Source: Oligoflexales bacterium (GTDB lineage Bacteria; Bdellovibrionota_B; Oligoflexia; Oligoflexales; RGVZ01). From it: a stretch of 64,000 bases of DNA. The DNA lies in the NCBI GenBank assembly GCA_947494335.1, contig CANLUT010000004.1:62001-126000 (forward strand), given 5' to 3'. Of the stretch, positions 8,943 through 18,670 are shown one piece after another (position 1 is the stretch's first letter; every line of letters begins with the position of its first letter). Position numbers and translations under genes: made by a program. Under the pieces are notes generated by a model that searched no databases, had not been told where the DNA came from, and saw nothing but the letters and a program-made list of their open reading frames with translations.

Positions 8943-9255
8943 CCAATGGTCTTTTCCTAAACGTTTGACGCGAGATGACACTACGCCACCCAACTGCGTC
9001 CGGACACTCGCTCCGACGGACCGACTCTAGACTCCGGCCCCGTATCAAACCGATAGCGGAGAAGCGCCTTCAAGCCACAGGACCCGCGGTCTCCGGGTGC
9101 GCTCTAAAATCCAACAATACGGTTGCTACAGCTCCTGCCGCAGCATGCTCTGATGAAACAATCCAAAGCATGGAACCGCCCTCCCTACCTTGTCTAACGG
9201 CCTCCGACCACCAGAGCCACCGTGTTCAAGTAAGAAGATACTCGGAACAATTCAA
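8943..9255 (-). ncRNA. candidate structured RNA (unassigned)
   Basis: There is no credible protein frame in the 431 bases between the plus-strand gene ending at 8914 and the minus-strand cyclase. On the minus strand the stretch is GC-richer than its flanks and holds several self-complementary pairs: CATGCT/AGCATG (in 9143-9172) and CCGGA/TCCGG (in 9000-9036). It ends in a good terminator. A weak promoter match (TTGCAA, 17 bases, TTGAAT) lies near 9250-9280. I compared it by eye with RNase P RNA, tmRNA, SRP RNA and 6S RNA and found none of their conserved core motifs. It could equally be a long 3' leader of the cyclase transcript. Confidence 0.3.
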
Positions 9256-9345
9256 ATCCCCATGAGGTCATCTTGCAAGATCCTGATTTTATTAGTTAAT
9301 TTAGGCTAAAATTCACGATAGCCCTCAGACAGGACAACCTCAGAA

Positions 9346-11235
9346 TCAGTGGTCACCAAGCTTAACTTTTTCCGCTGCTTCGGCGTCGTAGTCCGAAAAC
9401 GGTGTCTTGACCTCCTGGGACGTGCCATCAGGCAGCAAAAATCCCCGGACTTTAAAGAGACGTTGCGTACCGCTTTTCCCCTTCACAGTGACATCACCGG
9501 CCTCTGTCATAAGAACTCTACCCTGCAGAAGCCTCGCCATTTCCTGACTGACAAGCAAATCTGTACCAAAAGCTTTTGTTGCAGCCTCGATTCGCGACGC
9601 ACTGTTGACAGTATCGCCAATCACAGTGAACTCCATACGATTTTCCGAGCCAACTGTACCGGAAATAGTCTCGCCACAATGAAGACCCATTCCGATTTTT
9701 ATGGGTTCTTCACCGCGGGACATACGAATTTGATTGAGATCAAGCAGTGCGCGGCGCATTTCAAGACATGCTTTCGCGGCCATGTAAGCATCATCGCCCG
9801 TTGATGTTGGAGTGCCCCAAACAGCCATGATCGCATCACCGATAAATTTATCTACGACACCACCATTTTGCTCAATGATGCGCACCATTGAGCTAAAATA
9901 TTCATTCAACATACTCACGACATCCTCAGGTGTTCGCGTCTCTGAGAACTGGGTAAAACCCCGAATGTCACTAAAAAACACCACAACCTGTTTACGCATA
10001 CCACCTAATTTCACTTCACCAGAACTCAGTAAATTTTCGGTCACCGAGCTACCGTGAAATTTATTAAATAAGGTCTTTACTCTATCGCGCTCTCGTAGTC
10101 CCTCAAGCATGCCGTCGAAAGCCCATGCCAGCATTCCCACTTCATCTCTCGACGCGACTTGATCTCGAGCCACGATTTTAAAATCTCCCGTGGCGATTTG
10201 TCCCGCAATGTCAACAAGGCGTTGAATTGGCCTTGTCATCGTCAGAGAAAATAGAAATGCCACAAAAAATCCGATACTGATGACGATGCCAGAAACGTAA
10301 TATACCTCCCGACGCATGAGCTGAGCTGGCTCCAGTATCACCGATTCTGACGCTTCTGAAATAACAACCAAATCAAAAAGACACTTTACATACGCTGCAA
10401 TCACGAATTGATGTTGCTTTGCAATTTGATAGCGTAATTGGCCCTGACTGACCTTTGCCGATAATGCTTTCTTGACAACTGGGCGGGTGGCAAAGCTGGT
10501 GCCGGCTACCACCAACTTGTCATCGGGGTGAGCTAGCAAAGTGCCATTTTTATCAACTAAATAGACAGTTCTTTCCGTTGTTTTATTAAATCCGCGCTGT
10601 AGTAATGTCATCGGTAAATCTGCGAGCGCAACGTGAGACACCCTGCCAAGACTATCTTTGACCACGGGAACAGCGAGTGACACCAAGGGCACTCCTGTTG
10701 GCTGTGATCGGTTTTGTAAAATGGGCTGACCGGCAAACGCCTGCTCCAATGGCATAGGTTTGTCACGATTCAGGCCATCAAGATAGTCTGCTTTAACCTT
10801 ATAACCCTTCAAAAATGTCTGGTTTCGATAGGATCCAAGATATTCAAAGCCCGTTGCGCCACGTTTTACCAAAATGAAACCGGCAAGCTCACGGTCACGC
10901 TGCAGAACGATGTTACTGGCTGCGGATTCGCTGTTGACGACACCCTCGGTGACATCTTTCAGTCGAAGTGCGCCTATGATGGATAGCTTATCAATATAGG
11001 ATTCGAGTAATCCGTTAATTTCTGCGGCCCGACTTGCGGCTTGAGACCGATTTGATTCTTCCTCTCGCTTGCCGGAGGTTTCAAGAAATAATGACGTCGT
11101 ATTTACTGAAATAGCAACAGCTGCAGCCATTAACAGAAACAAAATCATAACTGCTAATTTGCCGCCAATGGGGATAAAAAAACCCTTGGATGGCCGGTTA
11201 GGATTGGCGCCGCCTTTGTTGTGTTGAGCGATCAT
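9346..11235 (-). CDS. membrane-bound class III adenylate cyclase
   Basis: Makes a cyclic nucleotide, probably cAMP, in response to a periplasmic signal. 629 residues: membrane segment about 25-46, a 260-residue periplasmic sensor resembling a Cache domain, a second membrane segment about 312-333, a HAMP linker 333-385, and a cyclase catalytic domain 415-590. The two metal-binding aspartates are visible (FFSDIRGF, D423; FIGDAIMAVWG, D467). The base-selecting lysine K463 (VDKFIGD) favours ATP over GTP. IGDTVNSASRIEAATK is the standard transition-state region. It is divergent from the FecR-like gene, with 123 bases between them. Confidence 0.88.
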   Translation of the reverse strand: MIAQHNKGGANPNRPSKGFFIPIGGKLAVMILFLLMAAAVAISVNTTSLFLETSGKREEESNRSQAASRAAEINGLLESYIDKLSIIGALRLKDVTEGVVNSESAASNIVLQRDRELAGFILVKRGATGFEYLGSYRNQTFLKGYKVKADYLDGLNRDKPMPLEQAFAGQPILQNRSQPTGVPLVSLAVPVVKDSLGRVSHVALADLPMTLLQRGFNKTTERTVYLVDKNGTLLAHPDDKLVVAGTSFATRPVVKKALSAKVSQGQLRYQIAKQHQFVIAAYVKCLFDLVVISEASESVILEPAQLMRREVYYVSGIVISIGFFVAFLFSLTMTRPIQRLVDIAGQIATGDFKIVARDQVASRDEVGMLAWAFDGMLEGLRERDRVKTLFNKFHGSSVTENLLSSGEVKLGGMRKQVVVFFSDIRGFTQFSETRTPEDVVSMLNEYFSSMVRIIEQNGGVVDKFIGDAIMAVWGTPTSTGDDAYMAAKACLEMRRALLDLNQIRMSRGEEPIKIGMGLHCGETISGTVGSENRMEFTVIGDTVNSASRIEAATKAFGTDLLVSQEMARLLQGRVLMTEAGDVTVKGKSGTQRLFKVRGFLLPDGTSQEVKTPFSDYDAEAAEKVKLGDH

Positions 11236-11358
11236 ACGCTTATCACACCTAATCTGCTAAAATAGGAAGTTAAGTCCGACCAGCTTATCAAACTTATGAC
11301 TTTTTTTCAGCAAAACTGGTTGGAACATATTGACCTTGAGCCATAGGATATTTGTTTC

Positions 11359-12951
11359 GTGACTGATCGCCTGCTCCTATCAAGACTACTAATACCGGCG
11401 ATTTTATCTGCTGTGGGACTCTTGGTAACTCAAGCATGGTATCAGAATAGCAAACCATCCAAGGTCCAACAAAAAGTTCAAAGTGAGACCATAGCTGTAC
11501 TAGAGTCTCATTCAGATCTCATTGAACGTCGTCCTACGACCCGAATCATTTGGGAGCCAATTCGAACAGGAGAAAGTTTATACAGCGGTGAAGCAGTTCG
11601 TACGGGCCCAAAAGCGTCTGGAAAAATTTCGTTTGTCAAAATGGGCATGTCATTTGGCTTAGAGCCAGATAGTTTGATTGTTATCGAGGAGCAAGCCGGG
11701 AACTTGCAATTGAATCTGGTCAATGGCGGCGTTTTCGTTCGAAATGACGCCTCATCTGGTGTGAGCAAAGCCATCCAACCAATAATCAAAGCTGGCAATA
11801 AGAAAATTGAACTTAACCTAGCAAAAAGTTCAGCCATATCCTTATCTGTAGCCGAAAGCGGAAGCGCAAACATCAGCGTCACCAAGGGAGATGTAAAACT
11901 TGCAGACGAAAATGGTAAAACGACGCAAATCGGCGAAGGCGCCTCTAAAAACTTATCTTTGAACAGTCAAATTGAGACGATTGACGCCTCTGGGCCTTCA
12001 GCTGGCGCGTCGATTCCGCTCACTGGAAATAATGATTCTTTAGTGATTGGATGGTCCCGCGCACCTAGTGGCTCAACTATTTTTCTTGAGACCGGGCGCA
12101 CACGCGAAAAATTGCAGCGCCTAACACCGGGCGTTAGCGCAGACACTGGTAAAACATCGGCACCACTTCCCACCGGGTATTTCTTCTGGCAACTGGTTGC
12201 TGAGCGTGCGGGAAAAGTTGTGGGACTAAGTCCTCCCGTTTTCAATCAAAGTATTGCCATGGAATCGCCCAAATTAATCACTAACTCCCGAGGTGAGCAG
12301 ATTGCCATTCAAAAAGGCTCTCAGAAAACAGATGTTCTACTTTCATGGTCTCAACCGTCTGGCGCAGAGGCTATTACGGTGTCAATAGCAACAGACCCGG
12401 AATTGAAAAACTTGGTTCAAACAAAAACGTTCAAAGTCGAAACTGAATCGTCTATTCCGTTGCAGGAGGCTAGAACATACTACTGGAATGCGACAGCAAC
12501 CTGGCCGGGCATCTCACAAAAAGTAAGCTCTAAGATTGGTAGCTTCTCCCTTGGTGATGAAAATAAGGCTACCGCAACCCCTGAAACGCAGCTAGAGGCC
12601 ACGATGACCGAACCCGAAAAGGAAGCAGAACTGCTGGCACCGCCGAAGCTTATTGTAGATTCTGCCGTCTTACAGGCAGGAGAACGGGGAAATATTGACC
12701 TTCGATGGCGAGCCGTCCCCGGAGCTGCGAAGTACATCGTTCAAATCAATGGCCCAAAAACCAAGTACAAAAAAGAGCTGACTCGGACCAACCTAAAAAT
12801 AACAGGCCTCATGCCTGGAACCCATGACGTTATCGTCACGGCCATCGATGTAAAAGGACGACTGGGGAAAAAGGCGCTACCGACGAAATTGGAGGTTCCC
12901 GATATCAGTGCGATCGAGGCACCAACTGTTAAGGGACTAAAAGTTCGCTAA
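11359..12951 (+). CDS. FecR-like protein with fibronectin-like repeats
   Basis: 530 residues, GTG start. One N-terminal membrane segment (LLIPAILSAVGLLVTQAW) is followed by a FecR-type beta domain. Typical features are LYSGEAVRTGPKASGKISF, LEPDSLIVIEE and LVNGGVFVRND, then SANISVTKGDVKLADENG and IGEGASKNL. The rest holds three fibronectin-like repeats with the pattern VIGWSRAPSGS...LPTGYFFWQLVAERAGK, LLSWSQPSGAE...ARTYYWNATATWPG and LRWRAVPGAAKYIVQI...MPGTHDVIVTAIDVKG. Classical FecR relays iron signals to a sigma factor, but no fecI-like gene is nearby, so that role cannot be assumed. It shares repeat style with the gene at 7229. Confidence 0.6.
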   Translation: MTDRLLLSRLLIPAILSAVGLLVTQAWYQNSKPSKVQQKVQSETIAVLESHSDLIERRPTTRIIWEPIRTGESLYSGEAVRTGPKASGKISFVKMGMSFGLEPDSLIVIEEQAGNLQLNLVNGGVFVRNDASSGVSKAIQPIIKAGNKKIELNLAKSSAISLSVAESGSANISVTKGDVKLADENGKTTQIGEGASKNLSLNSQIETIDASGPSAGASIPLTGNNDSLVIGWSRAPSGSTIFLETGRTREKLQRLTPGVSADTGKTSAPLPTGYFFWQLVAERAGKVVGLSPPVFNQSIAMESPKLITNSRGEQIAIQKGSQKTDVLLSWSQPSGAEAITVSIATDPELKNLVQTKTFKVETESSIPLQEARTYYWNATATWPGISQKVSSKIGSFSLGDENKATATPETQLEATMTEPEKEAELLAPPKLIVDSAVLQAGERGNIDLRWRAVPGAAKYIVQINGPKTKYKKELTRTNLKITGLMPGTHDVIVTAIDVKGRLGKKALPTKLEVPDISAIEAPTVKGLKVR

Positions 12952-13035
12952 GGCCGACGCAAAGCAACCCCTTAAAAAGAATATTATTCAATGATTATAG
13001 CTCATTAAATATCACCCCGGGGTCTCACTCAGTTG

Positions 13036-13064
13036 TTGACAAAGACGCCGCACACTGCGATAAC
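13036..13064 (+). promoter_or_regulatory. promoter of tRNA-Val(UAC)
   Basis: Perfect -35 TTGACA (13036-13041), a 17-base spacer, and -10 GATAAC (13059-13064, four of six). The expected start lies about 7 bases before the tRNA. Confidence 0.65.
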
Positions 13065-13077
13065 AATGCCCTTCCAC

Positions 13078-13154
13078 GGGGATGTAGCTCAGTTGGTTAG
13101 AGCGCCTGCCTTACAAGCAGGAAGTCCACAGTTCGAGTCTGTGCTTCCCCACCA
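13078..13154 (+). tRNA. tRNA-Val (anticodon UAC)
   Basis: 77-base cloverleaf with CCA encoded. Acceptor arm GGGGATG/CTTCCCC (one T-T mismatch), D arm GCTC/GAGC, anticodon stem CCTGC/GCAGG with loop CTTACAA, T arm CACAG/CTGTG with TTCGAGT. Confidence 0.95.
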
Positions 13155-13271
13155 TTTTCCTTCACATAGTCGATTTTAAACAGATCTTTGCGTAAATCCG
13201 CATTGAATCACCCGTCCATGTCCCATTACCATTAATGCTCCTTAATTTTTGGACCTGCGGAGGATGATGCC

Positions 13272-15314
13272 ATGAGCAGCACCAAGCGAAAACCGTCGCG
13301 CGTAAAATCATCACGAAATGGAAAGTCAAAAAAAGGCAGCCGCCCTTCTTCACCAAACAAACCAAGTCAGGATTCCATCGTCAGTGTGCTCGCCGAGTCG
13401 CGAGTATTTAATCCGCCTAAATCGTTTTCCAGAACCGCACTGATTGGATCAGAGCAACAATATAAAAAAATTTGGCGTGACTCCGTAAAAAACCCGACCA
13501 AGTTTTGGGCCAAGCAGGCTAAGGAGCAGCTTGAGTGGATAAAGCCATTTAAAAAAGTACTAACCTGGAAGCCACCGTTCGCTAAATGGTTTGAAGGCGG
13601 AAAACTCAATGTTTCAGTGAATTGCTTGGATCGCCACGTTCGTACCGAGAAACGTAATAAGGCCGCAATTATTTGGGAGGGCGAACCGGGCGATACACGC
13701 GTTTTAACCTATCATGACCTCCTGCGCGAGGTATCAAAATGCGCCAATGCACTTGAGGCTATGGGTGTCAAACCGGGTCATCGGGTTGCCATCTATATGC
13801 CCATGATCCCTGAAATTGCTATCGCTATGCTCGCATGTACCCGTATTGGGGCCATGCACACTGTCGTCTTTGGTGGCTTTTCCAGCGAAGCTCTCGCCGA
13901 TCGCTGTAATGACTCTCAAGCATCAGTCGTGATCACAGCAGACGGCGGTTTCCGCAAGGGCGCCAACGTGCCACTAAAGAAAAATGTCGACGCAGCTCTG
14001 GAAAAAACGACGTCTGTAAAAAATGTTCTGGTTGTCAAGCGCACGGGTGAATCCGTAACTATGAAACCAGGTCGCGATCATTGGTGGCATGATGTAGTAC
14101 CCAATCAAAGCGGCCATTATGAACCTTACGCTGCAGATTCCGAACATCCTCTATTTTTGCTTTACACCTCAGGAAGCACCGGTAAGCCCAAGGGCATTCT
14201 TCACACCACAGCGGGCTATTTGTTGGGAGCAACCATTTCTGCGAAGTATGTCTTCGATTTAAAGGAGACCGACACTTACTGGTGTACAGCGGATGCAGGT
14301 TGGGTTACTGGCCACAGCTACATCGTTTATGGACCCTTGGCCAATGGCGCGACGGCTGTGATGTATGAAGGTGCACCGAATTTTCCAGACTGGGGACGAC
14401 TCTGGAGTATTGTCGAAAAACATCATGTGTCGATTCTCTACACGGCACCAACGGCGATCAGAGCTTGCATCAAGGCCGGTGATGAGTGGCCAAAAAAATA
14501 CAATTTAAAATCGTTGCGTCTTCTCGGAAGCGTCGGAGAACCAATTAACCCAGAAGCCTGGATTTGGTATCACGAGGTCATCGGGGGAAAACGTTGTCCC
14601 ATTGTGGACACATGGTGGCAAACAGAAACTGGATCCATGATGATTACGCCTATACCTGGTGCCATACCGCAAATTCCTGGATCAGCAACGAAACCATTTT
14701 TTGGAATCGATCCCGAGATTGTCGACAAAAATGGAAACCCGGTTCCGAAGGGGCAGGGAGGCTTTCTCGTGATCAAAAAGCCATGGCCCAGCATGCTTAG
14801 AACCATCTGGGGAGACGACGAGCGTTTTAAAGCAGCCTACTGGTCCCAGATTCCCGGCATGTACTTCACAGGAGACGGAGCGCGTCAGGACAAAAAAGGC
14901 AATTTTTGGATCATGGGGCGTATCGATGACGTCTTAAATGTTTCAGGACATCGCCTCAGCACCATGGAAATTGAGAGCGCGCTCGTGAGTCATGACTTGG
15001 TCGCTGAATCTGCCGTTGTGGGACGCCCAGATGACTTGAAGGGTGAAGGCATCATCTGTTTCGTAACCCTTAAAGCAGGCATTAGCCCATCCACAGAGGT
15101 TAAGGATAAACTCAGTAAACATGTCGTCACCCAAATCGGAGCTCTAGCACGACCTGATGAAATTCGGTTTGCCGACGCTTTGCCAAAAACCAGATCCGGA
15201 AAAATTATGCGTCGTCTTTTGCGAGACGTCGCTGCAGGCAAGCAGTCGACCCAAGATACAACCACTCTAGAAGACCTGAGTGTATTGGCCAACTTGCGCC
15301 AGGATGAGGATTAA
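13272..15314 (+). CDS. acs: acetyl-CoA synthetase
   Basis: Converts acetate, ATP and CoA to acetyl-CoA through acetyl-AMP. 680 residues; the start has GGAGG nine bases upstream. After a basic, serine-rich N-terminal extension of about 35 residues ([20 protein letters not shown]), the family pattern runs throughout: [17 protein letters not shown], the P-loop [11 protein letters not shown], the active-site segment [15 protein letters not shown] and [12 protein letters not shown]. The last contains the catalytic lysine, which is also the usual site of regulation by acetylation. Monocistronic, converging on the alcohol dehydrogenase gene. Confidence 0.95.
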   Translation: MSSTKRKPSRVKSSRNGKSKKGSRPSSPNKPSQDSIVSVLAESRVFNPPKSFSRTALIGSEQQYKKIWRDSVKNPTKFWAKQAKEQLEWIKPFKKVLTWKPPFAKWFEGGKLNVSVNCLDRHVRTEKRNKAAIIWEGEPGDTRVLTYHDLLREVSKCANALEAMGVKPGHRVAIYMPMIPEIAIAMLACTRIGAMHTVVFGGFSSEALADRCNDSQASVVITADGGFRKGANVPLKKNVDAALEKTTSVKNVLVVKRTGESVTMKPGRDHWWHDVVPNQSGHYEPYAADSEHPLFLLYTSGSTGKPKGILHTTAGYLLGATISAKYVFDLKETDTYWCTADAGWVTGHSYIVYGPLANGATAVMYEGAPNFPDWGRLWSIVEKHHVSILYTAPTAIRACIKAGDEWPKKYNLKSLRLLGSVGEPINPEAWIWYHEVIGGKRCPIVDTWWQTETGSMMITPIPGAIPQIPGSATKPFFGIDPEIVDKNGNPVPKGQGGFLVIKKPWPSMLRTIWGDDERFKAAYWSQIPGMYFTGDGARQDKKGNFWIMGRIDDVLNVSGHRLSTMEIESALVSHDLVAESAVVGRPDDLKGEGIICFVTLKAGISPSTEVKDKLSKHVVTQIGALARPDEIRFADALPKTRSGKIMRRLLRDVAAGKQSTQDTTTLEDLSVLANLRQDED

Positions 15315-15329
15315 GACTGAAACGATTTG

Positions 15330-16376
15330 TTATCGCAACGACGCCATATCAATGACAAATCGATAGCGCACGTCACTGCGCAGAATGCGCTCGTAGGCCT
15401 CGTTGACTTTATCAATAGAAATGGTCTCGATGTCGCTAGTGATGTTGTGTTTTCCACAGAAATCAAGCATCTCCTGCGTCTCTTTGATGCCTCCGATTAA
15501 CGATCCCGCCAAACTACGGCGTCCCATAATGAGTGGAAATGGATGTATTGGCATCGACTTTTCCGGAACGCCAACCAAGACCATTTGACTGTCAATTTTC
15601 AGAAGACTTAGATATGCAGTGAGATCCAGATCTGCTGAGACTGTGTTAATAATCAAATCAAATGACTTTTGAAGTTTATTGAACGTTGTCGCATCACTGG
15701 TTGCGTAAAAATGCTTGGCTCCCATCCTAAATCCATCATCTTTTTTCTTAAGCGTCTGACTTAATACCGTGACTTCCGCCCCCATGGCACTTGCGAGTTT
15801 CACGCCCATATGACCCAATCCGCCAAGCCCGACGATGGCAACTTTTTTTCCCGGTCCACAGTTCCAATGCCTCAGTGGCGAATAAAGTGTAATACCTGCG
15901 CAAAGAAGAGGCGAAGACTTGTCCAAGGGTAAATTTGCTGGAATCTTTAATACGAAGTTCTCATCGACTACGATGTGATTGGAGTAGCCACCATATGTTG
16001 GCGTCTTGCCGTCGCGTTCAAGTCCGTTATAAGTCACGGTTGAACCTTGATCGCAGTATTGTTCGAGACCCTCAACACAACAGCTACATTTGCGGCAGGA
16101 GTCTACCATGCAGCCAACGCCAACTTGGTCGCCAACTTTATACTTTTTGACTGCAGAGCCTACAGATTTGACCACGCCTGCAATCTCATGGCCTGGCACC
16201 ATGGGGAATATGGATCCACCCCATTCGTCCCGCGCTTGATGAATATCTGAATGACAAATGCCACAATACTTAATGTCGATAGCCACATCATGAGGACCCG
16301 GCTGACGTCTGCTGAATGAAAACGGGGCAAGGGGTGATTTTGCTGTTTTGGCGGCATAGCCCAGTGTATGACTCAT
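15330..16376 (-). CDS. zinc-dependent NAD(P)-alcohol dehydrogenase (YahK/CAD-like)
   Basis: Medium-chain dehydrogenase that interconverts aldehydes and primary alcohols, probably with NADPH. 348 residues. Catalytic zinc ligands are in YCGICHSD and PGHEIAGVV; the structural zinc site is [15 protein letters not shown]. The nucleotide-binding fold has [21 protein letters not shown]. The pattern, including KTPTYGGYS and [10 protein letters not shown], is that of the cinnamyl-alcohol-dehydrogenase/YahK branch of broad-range aldehyde reductases; the natural substrate cannot be read from sequence. AGGAGGG lies 13 bases before the ATG. Single gene. Confidence 0.88.
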   Translation of the reverse strand: MSHTLGYAAKTAKSPLAPFSFSRRQPGPHDVAIDIKYCGICHSDIHQARDEWGGSIFPMVPGHEIAGVVKSVGSAVKKYKVGDQVGVGCMVDSCRKCSCCVEGLEQYCDQGSTVTYNGLERDGKTPTYGGYSNHIVVDENFVLKIPANLPLDKSSPLLCAGITLYSPLRHWNCGPGKKVAIVGLGGLGHMGVKLASAMGAEVTVLSQTLKKKDDGFRMGAKHFYATSDATTFNKLQKSFDLIINTVSADLDLTAYLSLLKIDSQMVLVGVPEKSMPIHPFPLIMGRRSLAGSLIGGIKETQEMLDFCGKHNITSDIETISIDKVNEAYERILRSDVRYRFVIDMASLR

Positions 16377-16562
16377 GATGTTCAGCCCTCCTAGTGGTAA
16401 CCATGCAAAAGTGTAAGCAGTTTAAAGCTATTGGTCAAATCGAACTGAAGGCGATTTTATAAATTGTTCATCTGGTCATCGTTTCCTACTGGGACCCACG
16501 AAAACTCTTCCAAAATTGATTTTGGAGCCTCTCAACCACATTAGTTTAAGAGCTTTTTGACA

Positions 16563-17288
16563 TCAAGTCAGAGGACGCTCAAACACCATGATGTAAACAT
16601 CACAGATTTGACCTTTGTGAGGAACAGACCATGGCTCAAGACGATCTATCCAGCCAAGTCTATTCATCGCATGGACAAACTCTTGAATGTACGGCCGCCC
16701 TGGGTCAGCAACCACACATTTGGTATTCGGTTTTGCAAGTTCTGTCACCATAGTTGCAAAAACATCTCCAAGAGATTTTTCATAAAGAACATCACTGGCA
16801 ATAATCCAGTCAAACCTCTCGGAGATCTGATGCACATCATGCGAGGCAACAAAGCGAATATCACAGGGTTCATTTTGTTCGATATTTTTCGTTAAGAAGA
16901 CGGGAACACTCGGGTGATTATCTACAGCCGTGCACATACCACCCGACTTAGCGCAGACAATCGATGGGACTGCCAATCCACATCCAAGTTCAACTATGGT
17001 TTTTCCCGATAAATTTTTTCTAATCTGCGGCTGTCCAAGGTACCCACAAAGAGCGGTTGCCGATGGCCAAACGACACCAAAGTAGGGCGCCAGCTTTTCA
17101 ATCTCGCCAGCATCAAGCCCTTTTGACTCTAGCCACTCAAACACCAGATCAATCGATTGCTCCACATGGGCAAGTGTCGTCAGTTTTAACGTGCGATCAC
17201 CCAGGGGCCAAAGCCCGGTAACCAGCTCATACTGAAGCTCTGTAATTGGATGATCTTCGATCGATTTTGAAAATACAGTCAGCGGCAT
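16563..17288 (-). CDS. small-molecule or protein methyltransferase (MT-A/METTL-like)
   Basis: 241-residue SAM-dependent methyltransferase. The SAM site KTIVELGCGLAVPSIVCAK is followed by VDNHPSVPVFLTKNIEQN. The motif DWIIASDVLYEKS resembles the D-x-x-Y region of the methyltransf_16 group (nicotinamide N-methyltransferase-like and protein-lysine methyltransferases). Substrate unknown. It begins 3 bases after the stop of the RlmI-like gene, so the two are cotranscribed. Confidence 0.65.
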   Translation of the reverse strand: MPLTVFSKSIEDHPITELQYELVTGLWPLGDRTLKLTTLAHVEQSIDLVFEWLESKGLDAGEIEKLAPYFGVVWPSATALCGYLGQPQIRKNLSGKTIVELGCGLAVPSIVCAKSGGMCTAVDNHPSVPVFLTKNIEQNEPCDIRFVASHDVHQISERFDWIIASDVLYEKSLGDVFATMVTELAKPNTKCVVADPGRPYIQEFVHAMNRLGWIDRLEPWSVPHKGQICDVYIMVFERPLT

Positions 17289-17291
17289 GTT

Positions 17292-18470
17292 TTACCAAAC
17301 GCGCGCCCACACAGCCTTGAGGTAACGACTCTCCGGCACATTGACCAAGTGCGGATGATCACCAGCAGCACCACTGATTTTAAATATCTGCACCTGTCTT
17401 TGAGCTTGGAAGGCTCCTCGGCGAATAGACTCAAGAAACTCCTCTTCGCTTACGAGTCCCGTACACGAGAACGTGACAAAAAGACCCCCTGGCTTCACCA
17501 CCTGGATTGCCTGACGGTTCATATCACAGTATTTCTTGAGTGCTTGATCCACTGACTCTTTACTTCGCGTCTGCTTTGCAGGATCAAGAATTACAGTATC
17601 CCAATTTTGCTTTTTGGCGTGCGCCTCACGTAACCATGGAAACAAATCCGCATGCACGAACTTGATGGCAGCGTCGTTCAATTTGCCATTTTTTGCTGCC
17701 AGCTCGATCACTTCTTCATCAAGGTCGAGGCCCGTCACTTCACTGCCTCCTCCCAGAGCTTTTGCGTAAACGGCAAAGCCACCACTGTTACAGCAAATAT
17801 CCAGCACACGACCACCTCGGGTCATATCGGCAAGAAGTTTGCGATTATCACGCTGGTCACAGAAAAATCCAGTTTTATGCTTTGAGCCTGGAGCGACTTG
17901 AAACTTAAGACCATGCTCATGGATAACAGTCGGCTCGGGGACTTTCGGACTTCTGATATCGATAGATTCTTGCTTTTGAACATGCTCTTCAGCAAAGAAG
18001 TAGATCAATGCATTAGGAAAAAACTTTCGGAGCGCAGACTCAATCACTTTATGGAGTCGGTACATGCCGCTCGAAAAATATTCGATCACCAATAGGTCGC
18101 CGAAGCGGTCGATCACCAAACCACTTAGGCCGTCAGCCTCAGAGTGCACCAAGCGGTATGCATTGGTAACATCCTCAAGCTTCAGCACATCACGACGCAG
18201 CTGCAACGCGCGGCGAAATCGATCGATAAAAAAATCTTCATTGATATCTTCAAAATCGTTTTCCGTCAGAAGACGAACAGCGATTCGCGAGTGACCATTG
18301 TAAAGACCGCGTCCGACCCATGATCCATCTGGATTAACTAGGTCGACGACACTGCCGTTTTTTGGGCGACTGTCGCCTTGTCCACGTTCAACCATTTTTT
18401 GGAAAACCCAAGGGTGTGAGAACTTTTTAGGGGTTTTCATTTTGACGATGGGAAGAGATATATCGGCCAT
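17292..18470 (-). CDS. rlmI: 23S rRNA m5C methyltransferase, RlmI type
   Basis: Class I SAM methyltransferase of the RlmI family, which makes 5-methylcytosine in 23S rRNA. The start is set at 18470 because AGGAGG lies just upstream and the protein then has 392 residues, close to E. coli RlmI (396). An N-terminal PUA domain (HPWVFQKMVERGQG...VVDLVNPDGSWVGRGLYN) is followed by an EEHV... linker. The catalytic part has GFFCDQRDNR, the SAM site VLDICCNSGGFAVYAKALG, LDLDEEVIELA and the DPAKQTRSK loop (usual DPP replaced by DPA), then FSCTGLVSEEEF. The exact rRNA position is inferred from the family. Confidence 0.82.
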   Translation of the reverse strand: MADISLPIVKMKTPKKFSHPWVFQKMVERGQGDSRPKNGSVVDLVNPDGSWVGRGLYNGHSRIAVRLLTENDFEDINEDFFIDRFRRALQLRRDVLKLEDVTNAYRLVHSEADGLSGLVIDRFGDLLVIEYFSSGMYRLHKVIESALRKFFPNALIYFFAEEHVQKQESIDIRSPKVPEPTVIHEHGLKFQVAPGSKHKTGFFCDQRDNRKLLADMTRGGRVLDICCNSGGFAVYAKALGGGSEVTGLDLDEEVIELAAKNGKLNDAAIKFVHADLFPWLREAHAKKQNWDTVILDPAKQTRSKESVDQALKKYCDMNRQAIQVVKPGGLFVTFSCTGLVSEEEFLESIRRGAFQAQRQVQIFKISGAAGDHPHLVNVPESRYLKAVWARVW

Positions 18471-18670
18471 GGGGCCCTCCTGGAGACGTTTCCGTTGTGA
18501 CTGATAACCGCGAAGCCTCCCTATAGCAGCCACCTTTAATGAATTCAATATGGAAACGCGCATTTCTCATTAAAAACCTTAAAAAACATTGAGAATCCCA
18601 TGCAAAACCTGTATGAAGAGGACCTTCACACACGACGACAAGCCTTGCGGCTAGTTTAAGGACTCCGGTC

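Noticed and set aside
9143-9175. Hammerhead-like CTGATGA core
   Set aside because: No GAAA strand or third stem follows; only the seven-base core matches.
9349-9804. 151-codon plus-strand frame opposite the adenylate cyclase
   Set aside because: Antisense of the conserved cyclase domain with no recognisable product.
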